The notes below the pieces were generated by a model. The model ran no database searches. It was not told the DNA's origin and saw nothing but the letters and a program-made list of their open reading frames with translations. A program made the position numbers and the translations under genes. DNA of 64,000 nucleotides from an uncultured Flaviramulus sp. GTDB lineage: Bacteria; Bacteroidota; Bacteroidia; Flavobacteriales; Flavobacteriaceae. This document shows, in pieces, positions 18,132-25,473 of the stretch; the stretch's first letter is position 1; each line of letters starts with the position of its first letter. The stretch lies in contig CANLXL010000002.1 in the NCBI GenBank assembly GCA_947495125.1, positions 584,598 to 648,597 of the forward strand. Direction: 5' to 3'.

Positions 18132-18710
18132 TTGACTGAAAGCGAATTTATAGAAGGATTGAAGAACCATAACGCCAATGCGTATGGGAAATTACTGGAC
18201 AATTTTCAACAAAAAGTTTTCGCTACCTGTATTTCTTTTATTCCTAATCAGGAAGATGCAGAAGATGTGGCTCAGGAAGTTTTTATTGAGGTTTTTAATT
18301 CTATTAAAAAGTTTAAAGGGAATTCTAAGCTGTCTACCTGGATTTATAGAATTGCAACTAATAAATGTTTAGAATTTATTAGAAAGAAAAATACGAAAAA
18401 ACGATTTGCTTTTTTACAATCTATTATGCACAGTGAAATCTCAATAGATAAAACCAGTTATTTTACCGAAATGAATCATCCGGGGATTATTCTGGAAAAC
18501 AAAGAAAAAAACGAAACCTTGTTTTATGCTATTAATCAGCTGCCCGAAGCACAAAGAATAGTATTTACATTGCACAAGGTAGATGGTAAAAGTTATCAGG
18601 AGATAAGCGATATTATTGAAAAAAGCATATCCTCTGTCGAATCCTTAATGTTTCGAGCAAAAAAGAACCTACAGAAATTATTAGAAATTTTTTATAGAAA
18701 TGCTAAATAA
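18132..18710 (+). CDS. ECF-type RNA polymerase sigma factor (system A)
   Basis: This 192-residue sigma-70 group IV factor has region 2 with DAEDVAQEVFIEVFNSI and STWIYRIATNKCLEFIR, and region 4 with INQLPEAQRIVFTLHKVDGKSYQEISDI and SISSVESLMFRAKKNLQ. No C-terminal extension is present. The start is a TTG, chosen because no ATG lies upstream in frame and the N-terminus (MTESEFIEGLKN) then matches the family. A copy of the conserved motif CGCAAGTTTTT-N11-CATCTAAA lies upstream, and another starts directly after the stop codon, before the next gene. The neighbours, a one-TM protein and a Spy-like protein, are the expected anti-sigma and sensor. The predicted signal is an envelope or metal stress. 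Confidence 0.9.
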   Translation: MTESEFIEGLKNHNANAYGKLLDNFQQKVFATCISFIPNQEDAEDVAQEVFIEVFNSIKKFKGNSKLSTWIYRIATNKCLEFIRKKNTKKRFAFLQSIMHSEISIDKTSYFTEMNHPGIILENKEKNETLFYAINQLPEAQRIVFTLHKVDGKSYQEISDIIEKSISSVESLMFRAKKNLQKLLEIFYRNAK

Positions 18711-18740
18711 CGCAAGTTTTTCAAAAATATTGCATCTAAA
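18711..18740 (+). promoter_or_regulatory. ECF-A promoter motif, copy 2 (before the putative anti-sigma gene)
   Basis: CGCAAGTTTTT (18711-18721), 11 bases, CATCTAAA (18733-18740); the spacing is identical to copy 1. It begins directly after the sigma stop codon. Only 9 bases separate it from the next ATG, so this promoter would give a nearly leaderless mRNA, or the real start lies further in. Confidence 0.7.
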
Positions 18741-18749
18741 TTAAAAGAG

Positions 18750-19061
18750 ATGAAAACAAACAAAGACATACAGAATAAAATTGATAGTACCATGTCTGCT
18801 ATTGATACTATTGAGGAAGTAAAAGTGTCGCCTTTTTTTAAAGACAAAACCATGCAACGGTTATTTGCCGAAAAAGAAGATAAACAAATAGCATGGTCAT
18901 GGTTTACACCTAAAGTGCAGTTAGCGATTTTGGTTTGTGTGGTCATTTTAAATGTTATAGCATTTACGAGGTTAAAGGAAGCATCTTATAGCGATAACGT
19001 CAACCAATTTGCCGAGTCTTATGGGTTATCAACAAGTACCGAAACATCTTTACTCAATTAG
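18750..19061 (+). CDS. small one-TM protein, putative anti-sigma factor (system A)
   Basis: This 103-residue protein has no recognised domain. Residues 1-50 are charged and predicted cytoplasmic, residues about 53-71 (VQLAILVCVVILNVIAF) form one membrane segment, and about 30 residues face the periplasm. This matches the layout of small anti-sigma factors such as CnrY, whose short cytoplasmic part holds the sigma factor. It directly follows the sigma gene with its own promoter motif, and is 2 bases before a Spy-like gene. The anti-sigma role is inferred from position and topology, not from sequence similarity. An ATG at residue 15 is a possible alternative start if the promoter motif is a true -10. 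Confidence 0.6.
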   Translation: MKTNKDIQNKIDSTMSAIDTIEEVKVSPFFKDKTMQRLFAEKEDKQIAWSWFTPKVQLAILVCVVILNVIAFTRLKEASYSDNVNQFAESYGLSTSTETSLLN

Positions 19062-19063
19062 CC

Positions 19064-19564
19064 ATGAAGAAATATTTACTCTTATATATTCTACTTGTTT
19101 TTTTAATTATAGTTAATGGTTTTTTCCTATTTAACTACATGGGGAACGATAGTGCTGGTGTAAAGAACAAGCGTCAAGGACCTCGAGATTTTATTGTCAA
19201 AGAACTGGGATTTAATGAATCTCAGCTTGAACGGTTTAGAGCATTAAATCAAAGGCATCATCGGACTATGAGGCATTTGTCTGAAGATATAAAAGAATTG
19301 AAGGATGGTTTGTTCGATGAGTTATCTGTATCTCCTACAAATGACATATTAATTGATTCTATTACCTCGTTGATTGGTGAGAGACAAAAAGATAAGGAAA
19401 CTGAAGTTTTTTATCACTTTAAGCGCATTCAGGAAATTTGTAATAAGAAACAGAAAGAAAAATTTAAGAACATAATTATTGATGCACTTCATAAAGGAAG
19501 GGGAAAAGATAAGCCCCCTCACAGAAGGGGTGATGAGCACAGACCACCTCCACCAAGGCATTAA
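19064..19564 (+). CDS. Spy/CpxP-like membrane-anchored sensor with His-rich tail (system A)
   Basis: This 166-residue protein has an N-terminal membrane anchor (residues 4-25) and a long helical periplasmic part. The stretch GFNESQLERFRALNQRHHRTM resembles the LTxxQ helices of Spy, CpxP and CnrX. The tail is rich in His, Arg and Pro (RGKDKPPHRRGDEHRPPPPRH in two parts) and is a plausible metal ligand set. In the Cnr system a Spy-fold protein senses Co/Ni and controls release of the anti-sigma, and the same role is likely here; the metal is unknown. It is 2 bases after the putative anti-sigma gene, so translation is coupled, and is followed by a strong terminator. Confidence 0.7.
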   Translation: MKKYLLLYILLVFLIIVNGFFLFNYMGNDSAGVKNKRQGPRDFIVKELGFNESQLERFRALNQRHHRTMRHLSEDIKELKDGLFDELSVSPTNDILIDSITSLIGERQKDKETEVFYHFKRIQEICNKKQKEKFKNIIIDALHKGRGKDKPPHRRGDEHRPPPPRH

Positions 19565-19582
19565 TTTATTTGTAAAAGCATG

Positions 19583-19612
19583 AAGGCTCTAATTCAATTA
19601 GAGTCTTTTTTT
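19583..19612 (+). terminator. intrinsic terminator after the sensor gene
   Basis: The stem AAGGCTCTAA / TTAGAGTCTT (one G-T pair) has a 5-nt loop and is followed by a run of T. It closes the anti-sigma/sensor unit. Confidence 0.85.
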
Positions 19613-19636
19613 TGTGAATATTTTAACAAGGCAGAG

Positions 19637-19666
19637 CACAAGTTTAAAAAGTTAAGCTCATCTAAA
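19637..19666 (+). promoter_or_regulatory. ECF-A promoter motif, copy 3 (before the EF-hand gene)
   Basis: CACAAGTTTAA (19637-19647), 11 bases, CATCTAAA (19659-19666). It is the most diverged upstream block, but the 22-nt offset is exactly conserved and the CATCTAAA block is perfect. The ATG of the EF-hand gene is 27 bases downstream. Confidence 0.65.
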
Positions 19667-19693
19667 AGTTTATAATCTAAAAAAATACAAAGG

Positions 19694-19981
19694 ATGAAAA
19701 GTAACATTTTTAAAACATTAGTGCTGGCTTTTGGAGTAGCATTATTTATTTCGAACAGTTCATTTGGGCAATCAGAAAATAGAAAGGAAGGAAAAAAACC
19801 ACCAACATTTAGCGAGCTACTAAAAAAAATGGACACGAATGAAGATGGAAAGCTTTCTGAAAAAGAGGTAAAAGGGCCTTTAAAAGAGCATTTTGCAAAA
19901 ATTGATGCAAATGAAGATGGATTTATTACTGAAGAAGAACTAGAGAAAGCACCAAAGCCAAAGAGAAAAGAAGGAGCTTAA
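19694..19981 (+). CDS. secreted EF-hand protein
   Basis: This 95-residue protein has a Sec signal peptide (cleavage after about residue 25, NSSFG/Q) and two canonical EF-hand loops. These are DTNEDGKLSEKE and DANEDGFITEEE, each with the acidic ligands at positions 1, 3, 5, 9 and 12 of the loop or a standard substitute. It should bind two calcium ions in the periplasm or outside. It sits in one unit with the CotH-kinase gene 31 bases downstream, and both appear to be under copy 3 of the ECF-A motif. Linkers rich in Lys, Glu and Pro surround the loops. Calcium buffering or regulation of the kinase is inference. Confidence 0.85.
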   Translation: MKSNIFKTLVLAFGVALFISNSSFGQSENRKEGKKPPTFSELLKKMDTNEDGKLSEKEVKGPLKEHFAKIDANEDGFITEEELEKAPKPKRKEGA

Positions 19982-20012
19982 AGAAATAATAATGATTATT
20001 AAAAAATAAGAG

Positions 20013-21449
20013 ATGAAAAAGTTACATACAATTAACAGAAACCTTAAAGCTTCAATCTTTTTATTCTGTGCCGTATTTGTGTTAGCCTGCAATAATGACG
20101 ATTCCGGCGATATCGTGGTTGCCGACGAAGAGGATGAAGTGGAAGTGTTAGACGTTGATGATACAGATTTTGATCCAACCGATTGGACCACAGAAACTCA
20201 TACCAAGGATGTCGATCCAAATTTTGATGAGGTCTTTGATGATACTGCGGTTAAAAGACTTGACATTGTTATCACTGAAGCAAGATGGCAAAGTATGCTC
20301 AATGATATGACTGAAACTTACGGAGCCTTTGGATCGGGTGGCGGTCAAGGTGGTCTAACCGAAACAGATGACAATCCCATTTTTGTGCCGGCGGAAGTGT
20401 TTTATAACGATATAGAGTGGTATAGAGTAGGGGTGCGTTTTAAAGGAAATTCTAGTTTACAATCCAGTTGGAGAAATGGTATTTTAAAATTATCATTCAA
20501 ATTAGACTTTGATGAGTTTGAAGATGAATATCCGCAAATAGATAATCAACGCTTTTATGGTTTTAAAAAGTTAAGCCTTAAAAACAATTATGATGACAAG
20601 TCTATGCTAAGAGAAAAAGTGGCAGGCGATGTGTTTAGAAATGCCGGGCTGGTAGGGTCACATACGGCATTCTATACCTTATATGTAGATTATGGTGATG
20701 GTCCTGTATACTTCGGTTTGTATACATTGGTTGAAGAAGTTGACGATACGGTATTAGATACGCAATTTTCAGATGATGATGGAAATTTATATAAACCAGA
20801 TGGTGATGCCGCAAGTTTTGCGGAAAACACTTATGATGAAGATGAATACGTAAAGAAAACGAACGAAGACGAAGCTGATTTTTCAGATGTAGAGAGCTTG
20901 CTGTCAATCTTGCATAGCGATACAAGAACCACAGATGCTGCAACATGGAGAACAAATTTAGAATCTGTTTTTGATACTTATACATTCTTAAAATATTTAG
21001 CAGTAAATACTGTTATTCAAAACTGGGATACTTATGGAAGAATGACTCATAATTACTTCTTATATAACAATCCGGATACTCATAAACTAACTTGGATCCC
21101 TTGGGATAATAATGAAGCTCTACAAGAAGGGAAAATGGGAGGCGCACTCCCGTTGGATTTTTCAGGTTTAAGTGCTTCTCAATGGCCGTTAATCGGTTTC
21201 TTGTATGAAGATTCTGTTTACAAAGAACACTATGATAATTATTTGCAAGAGGTTATAGATGGATCATTTAATACGAGCACAATACAATCTATTTATGCAA
21301 CGTATTCCACATTAATTGAACCTTATGCAACTTCTGAAATAGATGGATATACCTTTTTAAACTCTAGCTCAGATTTTCAAATTGCGGTTAATCAACTTAA
21401 TTCTCATGTGGAGGATAGAACAATAGCTGTGCATAATTATTTGGATTAG
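20013..21449 (+). CDS. CotH kinase family lipoprotein
   Basis: This is a 478-residue lipoprotein. The signal peptide ends in FVLACNND, with the lipidated Cys in LAC, followed by an Asp-rich linker. The CotH domain covers roughly residues 80-430, with VRFKGNSS, RFYGFKKLSLKNNYDDKS, YFGLYTLVEEVDD and HNYFLYNN followed by LTWIPWDNNEAL. Those regions match the atypical secretory kinases related to spore-coat CotH, which phosphorylate proteins outside the cytoplasm. Catalytic Asp and Asn residues look present (WDNN), but activity is unproven. The gene follows the EF-hand gene by 31 bases and ends before a terminator. Bacteroidota CotH proteins are often outer-surface proteins of unknown role. Confidence 0.85.
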   Translation: MKKLHTINRNLKASIFLFCAVFVLACNNDDSGDIVVADEEDEVEVLDVDDTDFDPTDWTTETHTKDVDPNFDEVFDDTAVKRLDIVITEARWQSMLNDMTETYGAFGSGGGQGGLTETDDNPIFVPAEVFYNDIEWYRVGVRFKGNSSLQSSWRNGILKLSFKLDFDEFEDEYPQIDNQRFYGFKKLSLKNNYDDKSMLREKVAGDVFRNAGLVGSHTAFYTLYVDYGDGPVYFGLYTLVEEVDDTVLDTQFSDDDGNLYKPDGDAASFAENTYDEDEYVKKTNEDEADFSDVESLLSILHSDTRTTDAATWRTNLESVFDTYTFLKYLAVNTVIQNWDTYGRMTHNYFLYNNPDTHKLTWIPWDNNEALQEGKMGGALPLDFSGLSASQWPLIGFLYEDSVYKEHYDNYLQEVIDGSFNTSTIQSIYATYSTLIEPYATSEIDGYTFLNSSSDFQIAVNQLNSHVEDRTIAVHNYLD

Positions 21450-21496
21450 TAGAAAAGAACATATTTTTTTTGAGCTGGTTGATTAGTAGTTTGTTT

Positions 21497-21532
21497 AAAA
21501 AGCTTCATGATTAAATTATGGAGCTTTTTTTT
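21497..21532 (+). terminator. intrinsic terminator after the CotH gene
   Basis: A 12-bp stem, AAAAAGCTTCAT with ATGGAGCTTTTT (one G-T pair) around a 9-nt loop, is followed by about four more Ts. Confidence 0.85.
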
Positions 21533-21541
21533 TAAACTAAA

Positions 21542-21571
21542 CGCAAGTTTTTTTTTAGAAACACATCTAAA
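21542..21571 (+). promoter_or_regulatory. ECF-A promoter motif, copy 4 (before the TM-YHYH-YwqK-SCO operon)
   Basis: CGCAAGTTTTT (21542-21552), 11 bases, CATCTAAA (21564-21571); the sequence and the 22-nt offset match copies 1 and 2. It directly follows the CotH terminator and lies 19 bases before the first ATG of the next unit. Confidence 0.72.
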
Positions 21572-21590
21572 AATATAACTCAAATAAAAT

Positions 21591-21797
21591 ATGATGAAAA
21601 TTAACCGGAATGCTTTAATAATTGGTCTATCAATATTAACAATAGTACTGTTAATATTAAACATGGTTGTTATACATGGCGCATGTTTAAAGAACAATCA
21701 TATAGAAACCAAAGAGATTAATACAAAAGATAGTATTAATAAGGAAGATCATGTGTTGATTTCATTAAAAAGAAAGGCATTAAAAGAAAAAAGATAA
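21591..21797 (+). CDS. small single-TM protein of unknown function
   Basis: This is a 68-residue protein (or 67 from the second ATG). Residues about 8-29 form one membrane segment (ALIIGLSILTIVLLILNMVV), followed by a short charged tail with many Lys residues. No known domain is recognised. It heads a unit of four genes (small membrane protein, YHYH lipoprotein, YwqK-like lipoprotein, SCO) behind a copy of the ECF-A motif. A membrane subunit or a leader protein for the unit would fit, but nothing in the sequence proves either. Confidence 0.6.
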   Translation: MMKINRNALIIGLSILTIVLLILNMVVIHGACLKNNHIETKEINTKDSINKEDHVLISLKRKALKEKR

Positions 21798-21849
21798 AAT
21801 TATTAAACCTTGTCATAATTATTTAGTCAAATTTAAAAACCCAAAAAAT

Positions 21850-22611
21850 ATGAAGAATTTAAAACACCTATTTACACTTTTAATGGTATTCACAGCCATT
21901 TTTATAGCCTGCTCGAGTAGCGACGATTCAAATACTCCGGAAGAAACCATAAGTGAAACAGATTATGATATTACGCCAATATTAACAAAGTTTGAGGGCA
22001 CTGGCTTATCATACGAGGTTGATGGTAATACAGTAACATTCACAACCCAAGATTTACCAAATCATACAAGCCCTTATTGGCCAACGAATAATCCCTTATA
22101 TGAAGCTTATAATGGAACTAATGCGAATTGGAACCAAAATCCGGGTTCTATCGGAGCTCAAAATATTGTATTCACCATAACACTTAATCCCAAAGAGGCT
22201 ACTAATAAGCAAGCTACAAGTTTGGGGCCCATAGGTATATCCAGAAATGGTGTTGTGTTTTTTAACCAATATGCAGCAGGAAATTCACCTTTAACAGGAG
22301 AGATTAATTCTTTTGACCAGTGGCTGGGGCATCCGGCTATGACTCAATATCATTATCACGTTGAACCCACCTATTTAACCCAGGAATTTGGTGAGGATGC
22401 TTTTTTGGGTTTACTATCTGATGGTTTCCCTGTTTACGGGCCTATGGAAGGTGGGGAATTGATTACAAATGACGATTTAGATGCTTATCATGGACATACC
22501 TCCGTAACAGCAGATTTTCCAGATGGGATCTATCATTATCATGTAACAAGTCAAGATCCTTATATTAATGGGAACGGTTATTTTGGAACTCCGGGAAACA
22601 TTACCCGTTAA
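21850..22611 (+). CDS. YHYH-domain lipoprotein
   Basis: This 253-residue lipoprotein has a signal peptide ending in FIACSSSDD (lipid Cys in IAC). The YHYH domain covers roughly residues 90-250. It contains the name motif twice (QYHYHVEP and GIYHYHVTS) and a further His in AYHGHTS, a set of histidines that could bind a metal such as copper. The function of the family is not known. It is followed without any gap by the YwqK-like gene (ATG directly after the TAA), so the two are translated together. Its presence in an operon with an SCO copper chaperone is the main reason to suspect copper, which is inference. Confidence 0.82.
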   Translation: MKNLKHLFTLLMVFTAIFIACSSSDDSNTPEETISETDYDITPILTKFEGTGLSYEVDGNTVTFTTQDLPNHTSPYWPTNNPLYEAYNGTNANWNQNPGSIGAQNIVFTITLNPKEATNKQATSLGPIGISRNGVVFFNQYAAGNSPLTGEINSFDQWLGHPAMTQYHYHVEPTYLTQEFGEDAFLGLLSDGFPVYGPMEGGELITNDDLDAYHGHTSVTADFPDGIYHYHVTSQDPYINGNGYFGTPGNITR

Positions 22612-23223
22612 ATGAGATTGAATAGTTTACATATAATAGTTGTATTTATCATTTTCTGTTCATGTTTTAAAGCTGAAAACCTAAAAAGCATTGATGTTTC
22701 AAATGAAGCACTGAAGTTGACTAATGGTGTACTGTATTTCAATAACAACAGTTTTACAGGGTATATTGTTTCTTATTTTAAAGACAGTAAACTCAAGTCT
22801 GAAACACAATATAAAAATGGCAGAAAACAAGGTTACGAAAGGGAGTGGCTTAATAATGGCACTTTAATACTCGATCGTTATTATAATGAGGGAAAAAAAG
22901 TAGGAATACATAAATCCTGGTGGCCGAATGAGAATCCTAAATTTGAATATCATTTTAACGACAAAGGTGTTTATCACGGTATCGTAAAAGAATGGTATGA
23001 ATCCGGGCAGATTTTTAGAATCTTTAATTATCATAGTGGTAAGGAAACGGGTAGTCAGCGATTATGGAAGCCAGATGGAAGCATAAAAGCTAACTATCAG
23101 GTTGTTAATAACGAACGTTTCGGCCTTATAGGTTTAAAAAAATGCTACCAGGTTACTGTTGGAAGTGAAGATGTCATTTATGCGAATACTGAGGTTTCTA
23201 ATAAGCAAAATGTTATAAAATGA
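22612..23223 (+). CDS. YwqK-family (MORN-like repeat) lipoprotein
   Basis: This is a 203-residue protein with a signal peptide ending in a possible lipobox (IIFCSC). After residue 50 come five or six repeats of about 22 residues of the pattern YKNGRKQGYEREWLNNG, the MORN-like repeats of the YwqK family. Databases often label these antitoxins, but no toxin gene is adjacent and the lipoprotein signal argues against a cytoplasmic antitoxin. It overlaps the next gene: its stop TGA shares bases with the SCO ATG (ATGA), which indicates translational coupling. Its role is unknown; a structural or binding role in the envelope is likely. Confidence 0.75.
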   Translation: MRLNSLHIIVVFIIFCSCFKAENLKSIDVSNEALKLTNGVLYFNNNSFTGYIVSYFKDSKLKSETQYKNGRKQGYEREWLNNGTLILDRYYNEGKKVGIHKSWWPNENPKFEYHFNDKGVYHGIVKEWYESGQIFRIFNYHSGKETGSQRLWKPDGSIKANYQVVNNERFGLIGLKKCYQVTVGSEDVIYANTEVSNKQNVIK

Positions 23224-23846
23224 AATACTACCTTTTACTATTTGTTTTAACAATTTACGCTTGTAAAGAATCCAAAAAAGAAGCAGAGGATGTTAGTAGT
23301 CTGCCGTATTTTAATTCTACAGATTTCACCCCGGAATGGGAAAAAGGAACTCATAAAATTCCGGAATTTTCATTCGTAAATCAAGATGGACATACCATAA
23401 CGAACAAAACATATGAAGGCAAAATATATGTTGCAGATTTCTTTTTTACGACATGCCCAGGCATTTGTCCTAAACTCACTAAAAACATGAATGGTCTTCA
23501 GGAAACGTATGCAAATGATAATGATATTATGTTACTCTCGCATACGGTAATGCCATGGGTTGATACCATTGAAAAGCTTAAAACGTTTGAAATCGAGAAT
23601 AACATAAATAACAAAAAATGGAATTTGGTAACAGGCCATAAAGATGAGCTTTATAACATTGCCAGACATGGTTATTTCGCAGACGAAGATTTTATTAAAA
23701 CCAAAGATGAAAACGAATTTATACATACCGAGAATTTTATTTTAGTCGATAAGGAAGGCTATATACGTGGTGTTTATAATGGGACTTTAGAAATTGATAT
23801 AGAGCGTTTAAAACGACACATAAATATATTAAGAAAAGAAGCATGA
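23220..23846 (+). CDS. SCO1/SenC family copper chaperone, lipoprotein
   Basis: This 208-residue thioredoxin-fold protein has an N-terminal lipoprotein signal (ending in IYACKE). The CxxxC copper site is in TTCPGICPKLT, and the conserved distal histidine is in FIHTENFILVDKEG, so all three copper ligands of SCO are present. SCO proteins deliver copper to the CuA centre of cytochrome oxidase or act as thiol reductases. Here the gene is not beside oxidase genes; it is the last gene of the YHYH operon, with a 4-base overlap upstream and a strong terminator downstream. That points to copper handling for a local partner, possibly the YHYH protein. Confidence 0.9.
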   Translation: MKYYLLLFVLTIYACKESKKEAEDVSSLPYFNSTDFTPEWEKGTHKIPEFSFVNQDGHTITNKTYEGKIYVADFFFTTCPGICPKLTKNMNGLQETYANDNDIMLLSHTVMPWVDTIEKLKTFEIENNINNKKWNLVTGHKDELYNIARHGYFADEDFIKTKDENEFIHTENFILVDKEGYIRGVYNGTLEIDIERLKRHINILRKEA

Positions 23847-23868
23847 TTTGATTAATAGTTTTTTTATT

Positions 23869-23906
23869 GAAAAGCTTCATGTTTGTTCATGAAGCTTTTC
23901 TATTTT
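23869..23906 (+). terminator. intrinsic terminator of the SCO operon
   Basis: A perfect 13-bp stem (GAAAAGCTTCATG pairing with CATGAAGCTTTTC) has a 6-nt loop and is followed by TATTTTTAT. It ends the fourth ECF-A unit. Confidence 0.9.
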
Positions 23907-23923
23907 TATACAAAATTTTTAAA

Positions 23924-24973
23924 ATGAATCGTATTCTATTTATATTATGTGCTATAATACTCTTTTCCTGTAAAAAAGATGAGCAATTTATCCCTAGAGC
24001 TATTGCCTCTATTGAAGTTAATCATCTTTTGCAAGATTCGTTATTGAGTATTAGAGCTATTGATATATTAAATGATGGAAGCTTAGCCTTTGCAGCGAAT
24101 AACGGCGTTTTCGGACTTTATGATGTTCATGGAAAAGCGTTTAAAACATCAATTCAAGAGCATGATAGTTTGAAATTACATTTTAGGTCTGTAGGGCATA
24201 CTTCAAAAGACTTTTTTATGTTGAGCATTGAAGCTCCGGCTTTATTATATAAAACCGGACCGAAGGGAGAGATGCAATTGGTCTATAAGGAAGTGAATAA
24301 TAATCCGTTTTACGATGCTATGAATTTTTGGAATGATCAGGAAGGTATTGCCATTGGTGATCCAACTGATGGTTGTATGAGCATAATTATTACACGCGAT
24401 GGAGGCAATACCTGGACTAAAATACCTTGTGCCGATTTACCAAAAGCTGAAGAAGGGGAAGCTGCCTTTGCGGCGAGCGATACAAACATCGCTATTGTCA
24501 ACAATCATACTTGGGTAGCTACAGGAGGAAAAGCAAGTAGAGTTTTATATTCGGCAGATAAAGGAAAAACCTGGGAGGTTATTAATACACCTATTATACA
24601 GGGTGTAGAGACTACCGGAATGTATTCCATAGATTTTTACGATGAACTTCACGGATTTGCCATTGGAGGAGACTATACAAAGCCAGATGATAATACGGCA
24701 AATAAAATGAGAACCAATGATGGGGGAAAAACCTGGGAGTTGGTCGCACAAAATCAAAATCCGGGATACAGAAGTTGTGTACAATATGTGCCAAATAGAG
24801 CAGGTAAGGAGTTAGTTGTTGTTGGTTTTAAGGGCATTGATTACAGTAATGATGCGGGTAGTACATGGAAACATATCAGTGATGAAAGCTATTATACCCT
24901 AAGATTTTTAAATGATAGTATCGCTTATGCAGCTGGTTCAGGAAGAATTTCAAGATTGGCATTTAGAGAATAA
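23924..24973 (+). CDS. BNR/Asp-box repeat lipoprotein (YCF48/sialidase-like propeller)
   Basis: This is a 349-residue lipoprotein, taking the ATG at 23924 that gives the signal peptide MNRILFILCAIILFSCKK. A longer frame beginning at 23867 would start inside the SCO terminator hairpin and has no signal peptide, so it was rejected. Asp-box repeats recur: DGGNTWTKI, DKGKTWEVI, DGGKTWELV and DAGSTWKHI. They mark a beta-propeller like those of sialidases and YCF48 assembly factors, but no sialidase catalytic residues are recognisable. The gene has no copy of the ECF-A motif before it, so its membership in the regulon is uncertain. Its function is unknown. Confidence 0.82.
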   Translation: MNRILFILCAIILFSCKKDEQFIPRAIASIEVNHLLQDSLLSIRAIDILNDGSLAFAANNGVFGLYDVHGKAFKTSIQEHDSLKLHFRSVGHTSKDFFMLSIEAPALLYKTGPKGEMQLVYKEVNNNPFYDAMNFWNDQEGIAIGDPTDGCMSIIITRDGGNTWTKIPCADLPKAEEGEAAFAASDTNIAIVNNHTWVATGGKASRVLYSADKGKTWEVINTPIIQGVETTGMYSIDFYDELHGFAIGGDYTKPDDNTANKMRTNDGGKTWELVAQNQNPGYRSCVQYVPNRAGKELVVVGFKGIDYSNDAGSTWKHISDESYYTLRFLNDSIAYAAGSGRISRLAFRE

Positions 24974-25003
24974 AAAAGAGAAGTGTTTAAAGCTTCTCTT
25001 TTT
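24973..25003. terminator. bidirectional terminator between convergent genes
   Basis: An 11-bp perfect stem, AAAAAGAGAAG with CTTCTCTTTTT, has a 9-nt loop. Both strands end in a T-rich tract. It separates the BNR-repeat gene from the convergent Spy-like gene of system B. Confidence 0.85.
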
Positions 25004-25006
25004 GAA

Positions 25007-25462
25007 TTATTTTCCTTTATTACCCGTGTGACGTTTCCTTCTATACTCTTCAAATAGTTTTCTCTTAAAATCTTCTTCGGCAGACTTGAGAAGAATGATT
25101 TTTTTAGATGATAGTATTTTTTTCAGTTTAATAATTAATTGCTTGTTTTCATCGTGCAACCTTTGTTCAGCTTCCATTAGTTTATCCAATAGAACTTGAG
25201 ATTCTTTTTCTGTAAGTGTCTCCGAGTTTTCTTTGATTTTTTTACCAATATTACGTAATTCGTTATGTCTCGTTTTGAAGGTGCTTTCTTGGTAGGCATT
25301 ATAAATGGGCCAAAATTGTTGAGCCTCACTTTCTGTTAGATCAAGCTTTTCAGTAATGAAAGAGACTTTAAGAGCTTTAATTTTCTCTCTTCGGTCTTGT
25401 TTTTGAGCGAATGCGCTAAATGAAAGGCATAGTATAAATAATGAAAGTATAAGTGTTCGCAT
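25007..25462 (-). CDS. Spy/CpxP-like sensor of an ECF sigma system (system B)
   Basis: This 151-residue exported protein has a signal peptide (residues 1 to about 20, SFSAFA/Q) and a helical body. It contains LDLTESEAQQFWPIYNAY, the LTxxEA-type motif widely seen in Bacteroidota proteins annotated as sensors of ECF sigma factors. It is the third gene after a sigma factor and a one-TM protein on the same strand, with 11 bases between it and the middle gene. The layout equals system A. Unlike the system A sensor it has a cleavable signal and no His-rich tail, but it ends in a basic tail (RRKRHTGNKGK). Confidence 0.8.
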   Translation of the reverse strand: MRTLILSLFILCLSFSAFAQKQDRREKIKALKVSFITEKLDLTESEAQQFWPIYNAYQESTFKTRHNELRNIGKKIKENSETLTEKESQVLLDKLMEAEQRLHDENKQLIIKLKKILSSKKIILLKSAEEDFKRKLFEEYRRKRHTGNKGK

Positions 25463-25473
25463 GGTCTTGCTTT

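Noticed and set aside
22612..23223. YwqK-like gene as the antitoxin of a toxin-antitoxin pair
   Set aside because: It has a probable lipoprotein signal, MORN-like repeats and no toxin gene beside it; it is coupled to SCO and YHYH genes instead.
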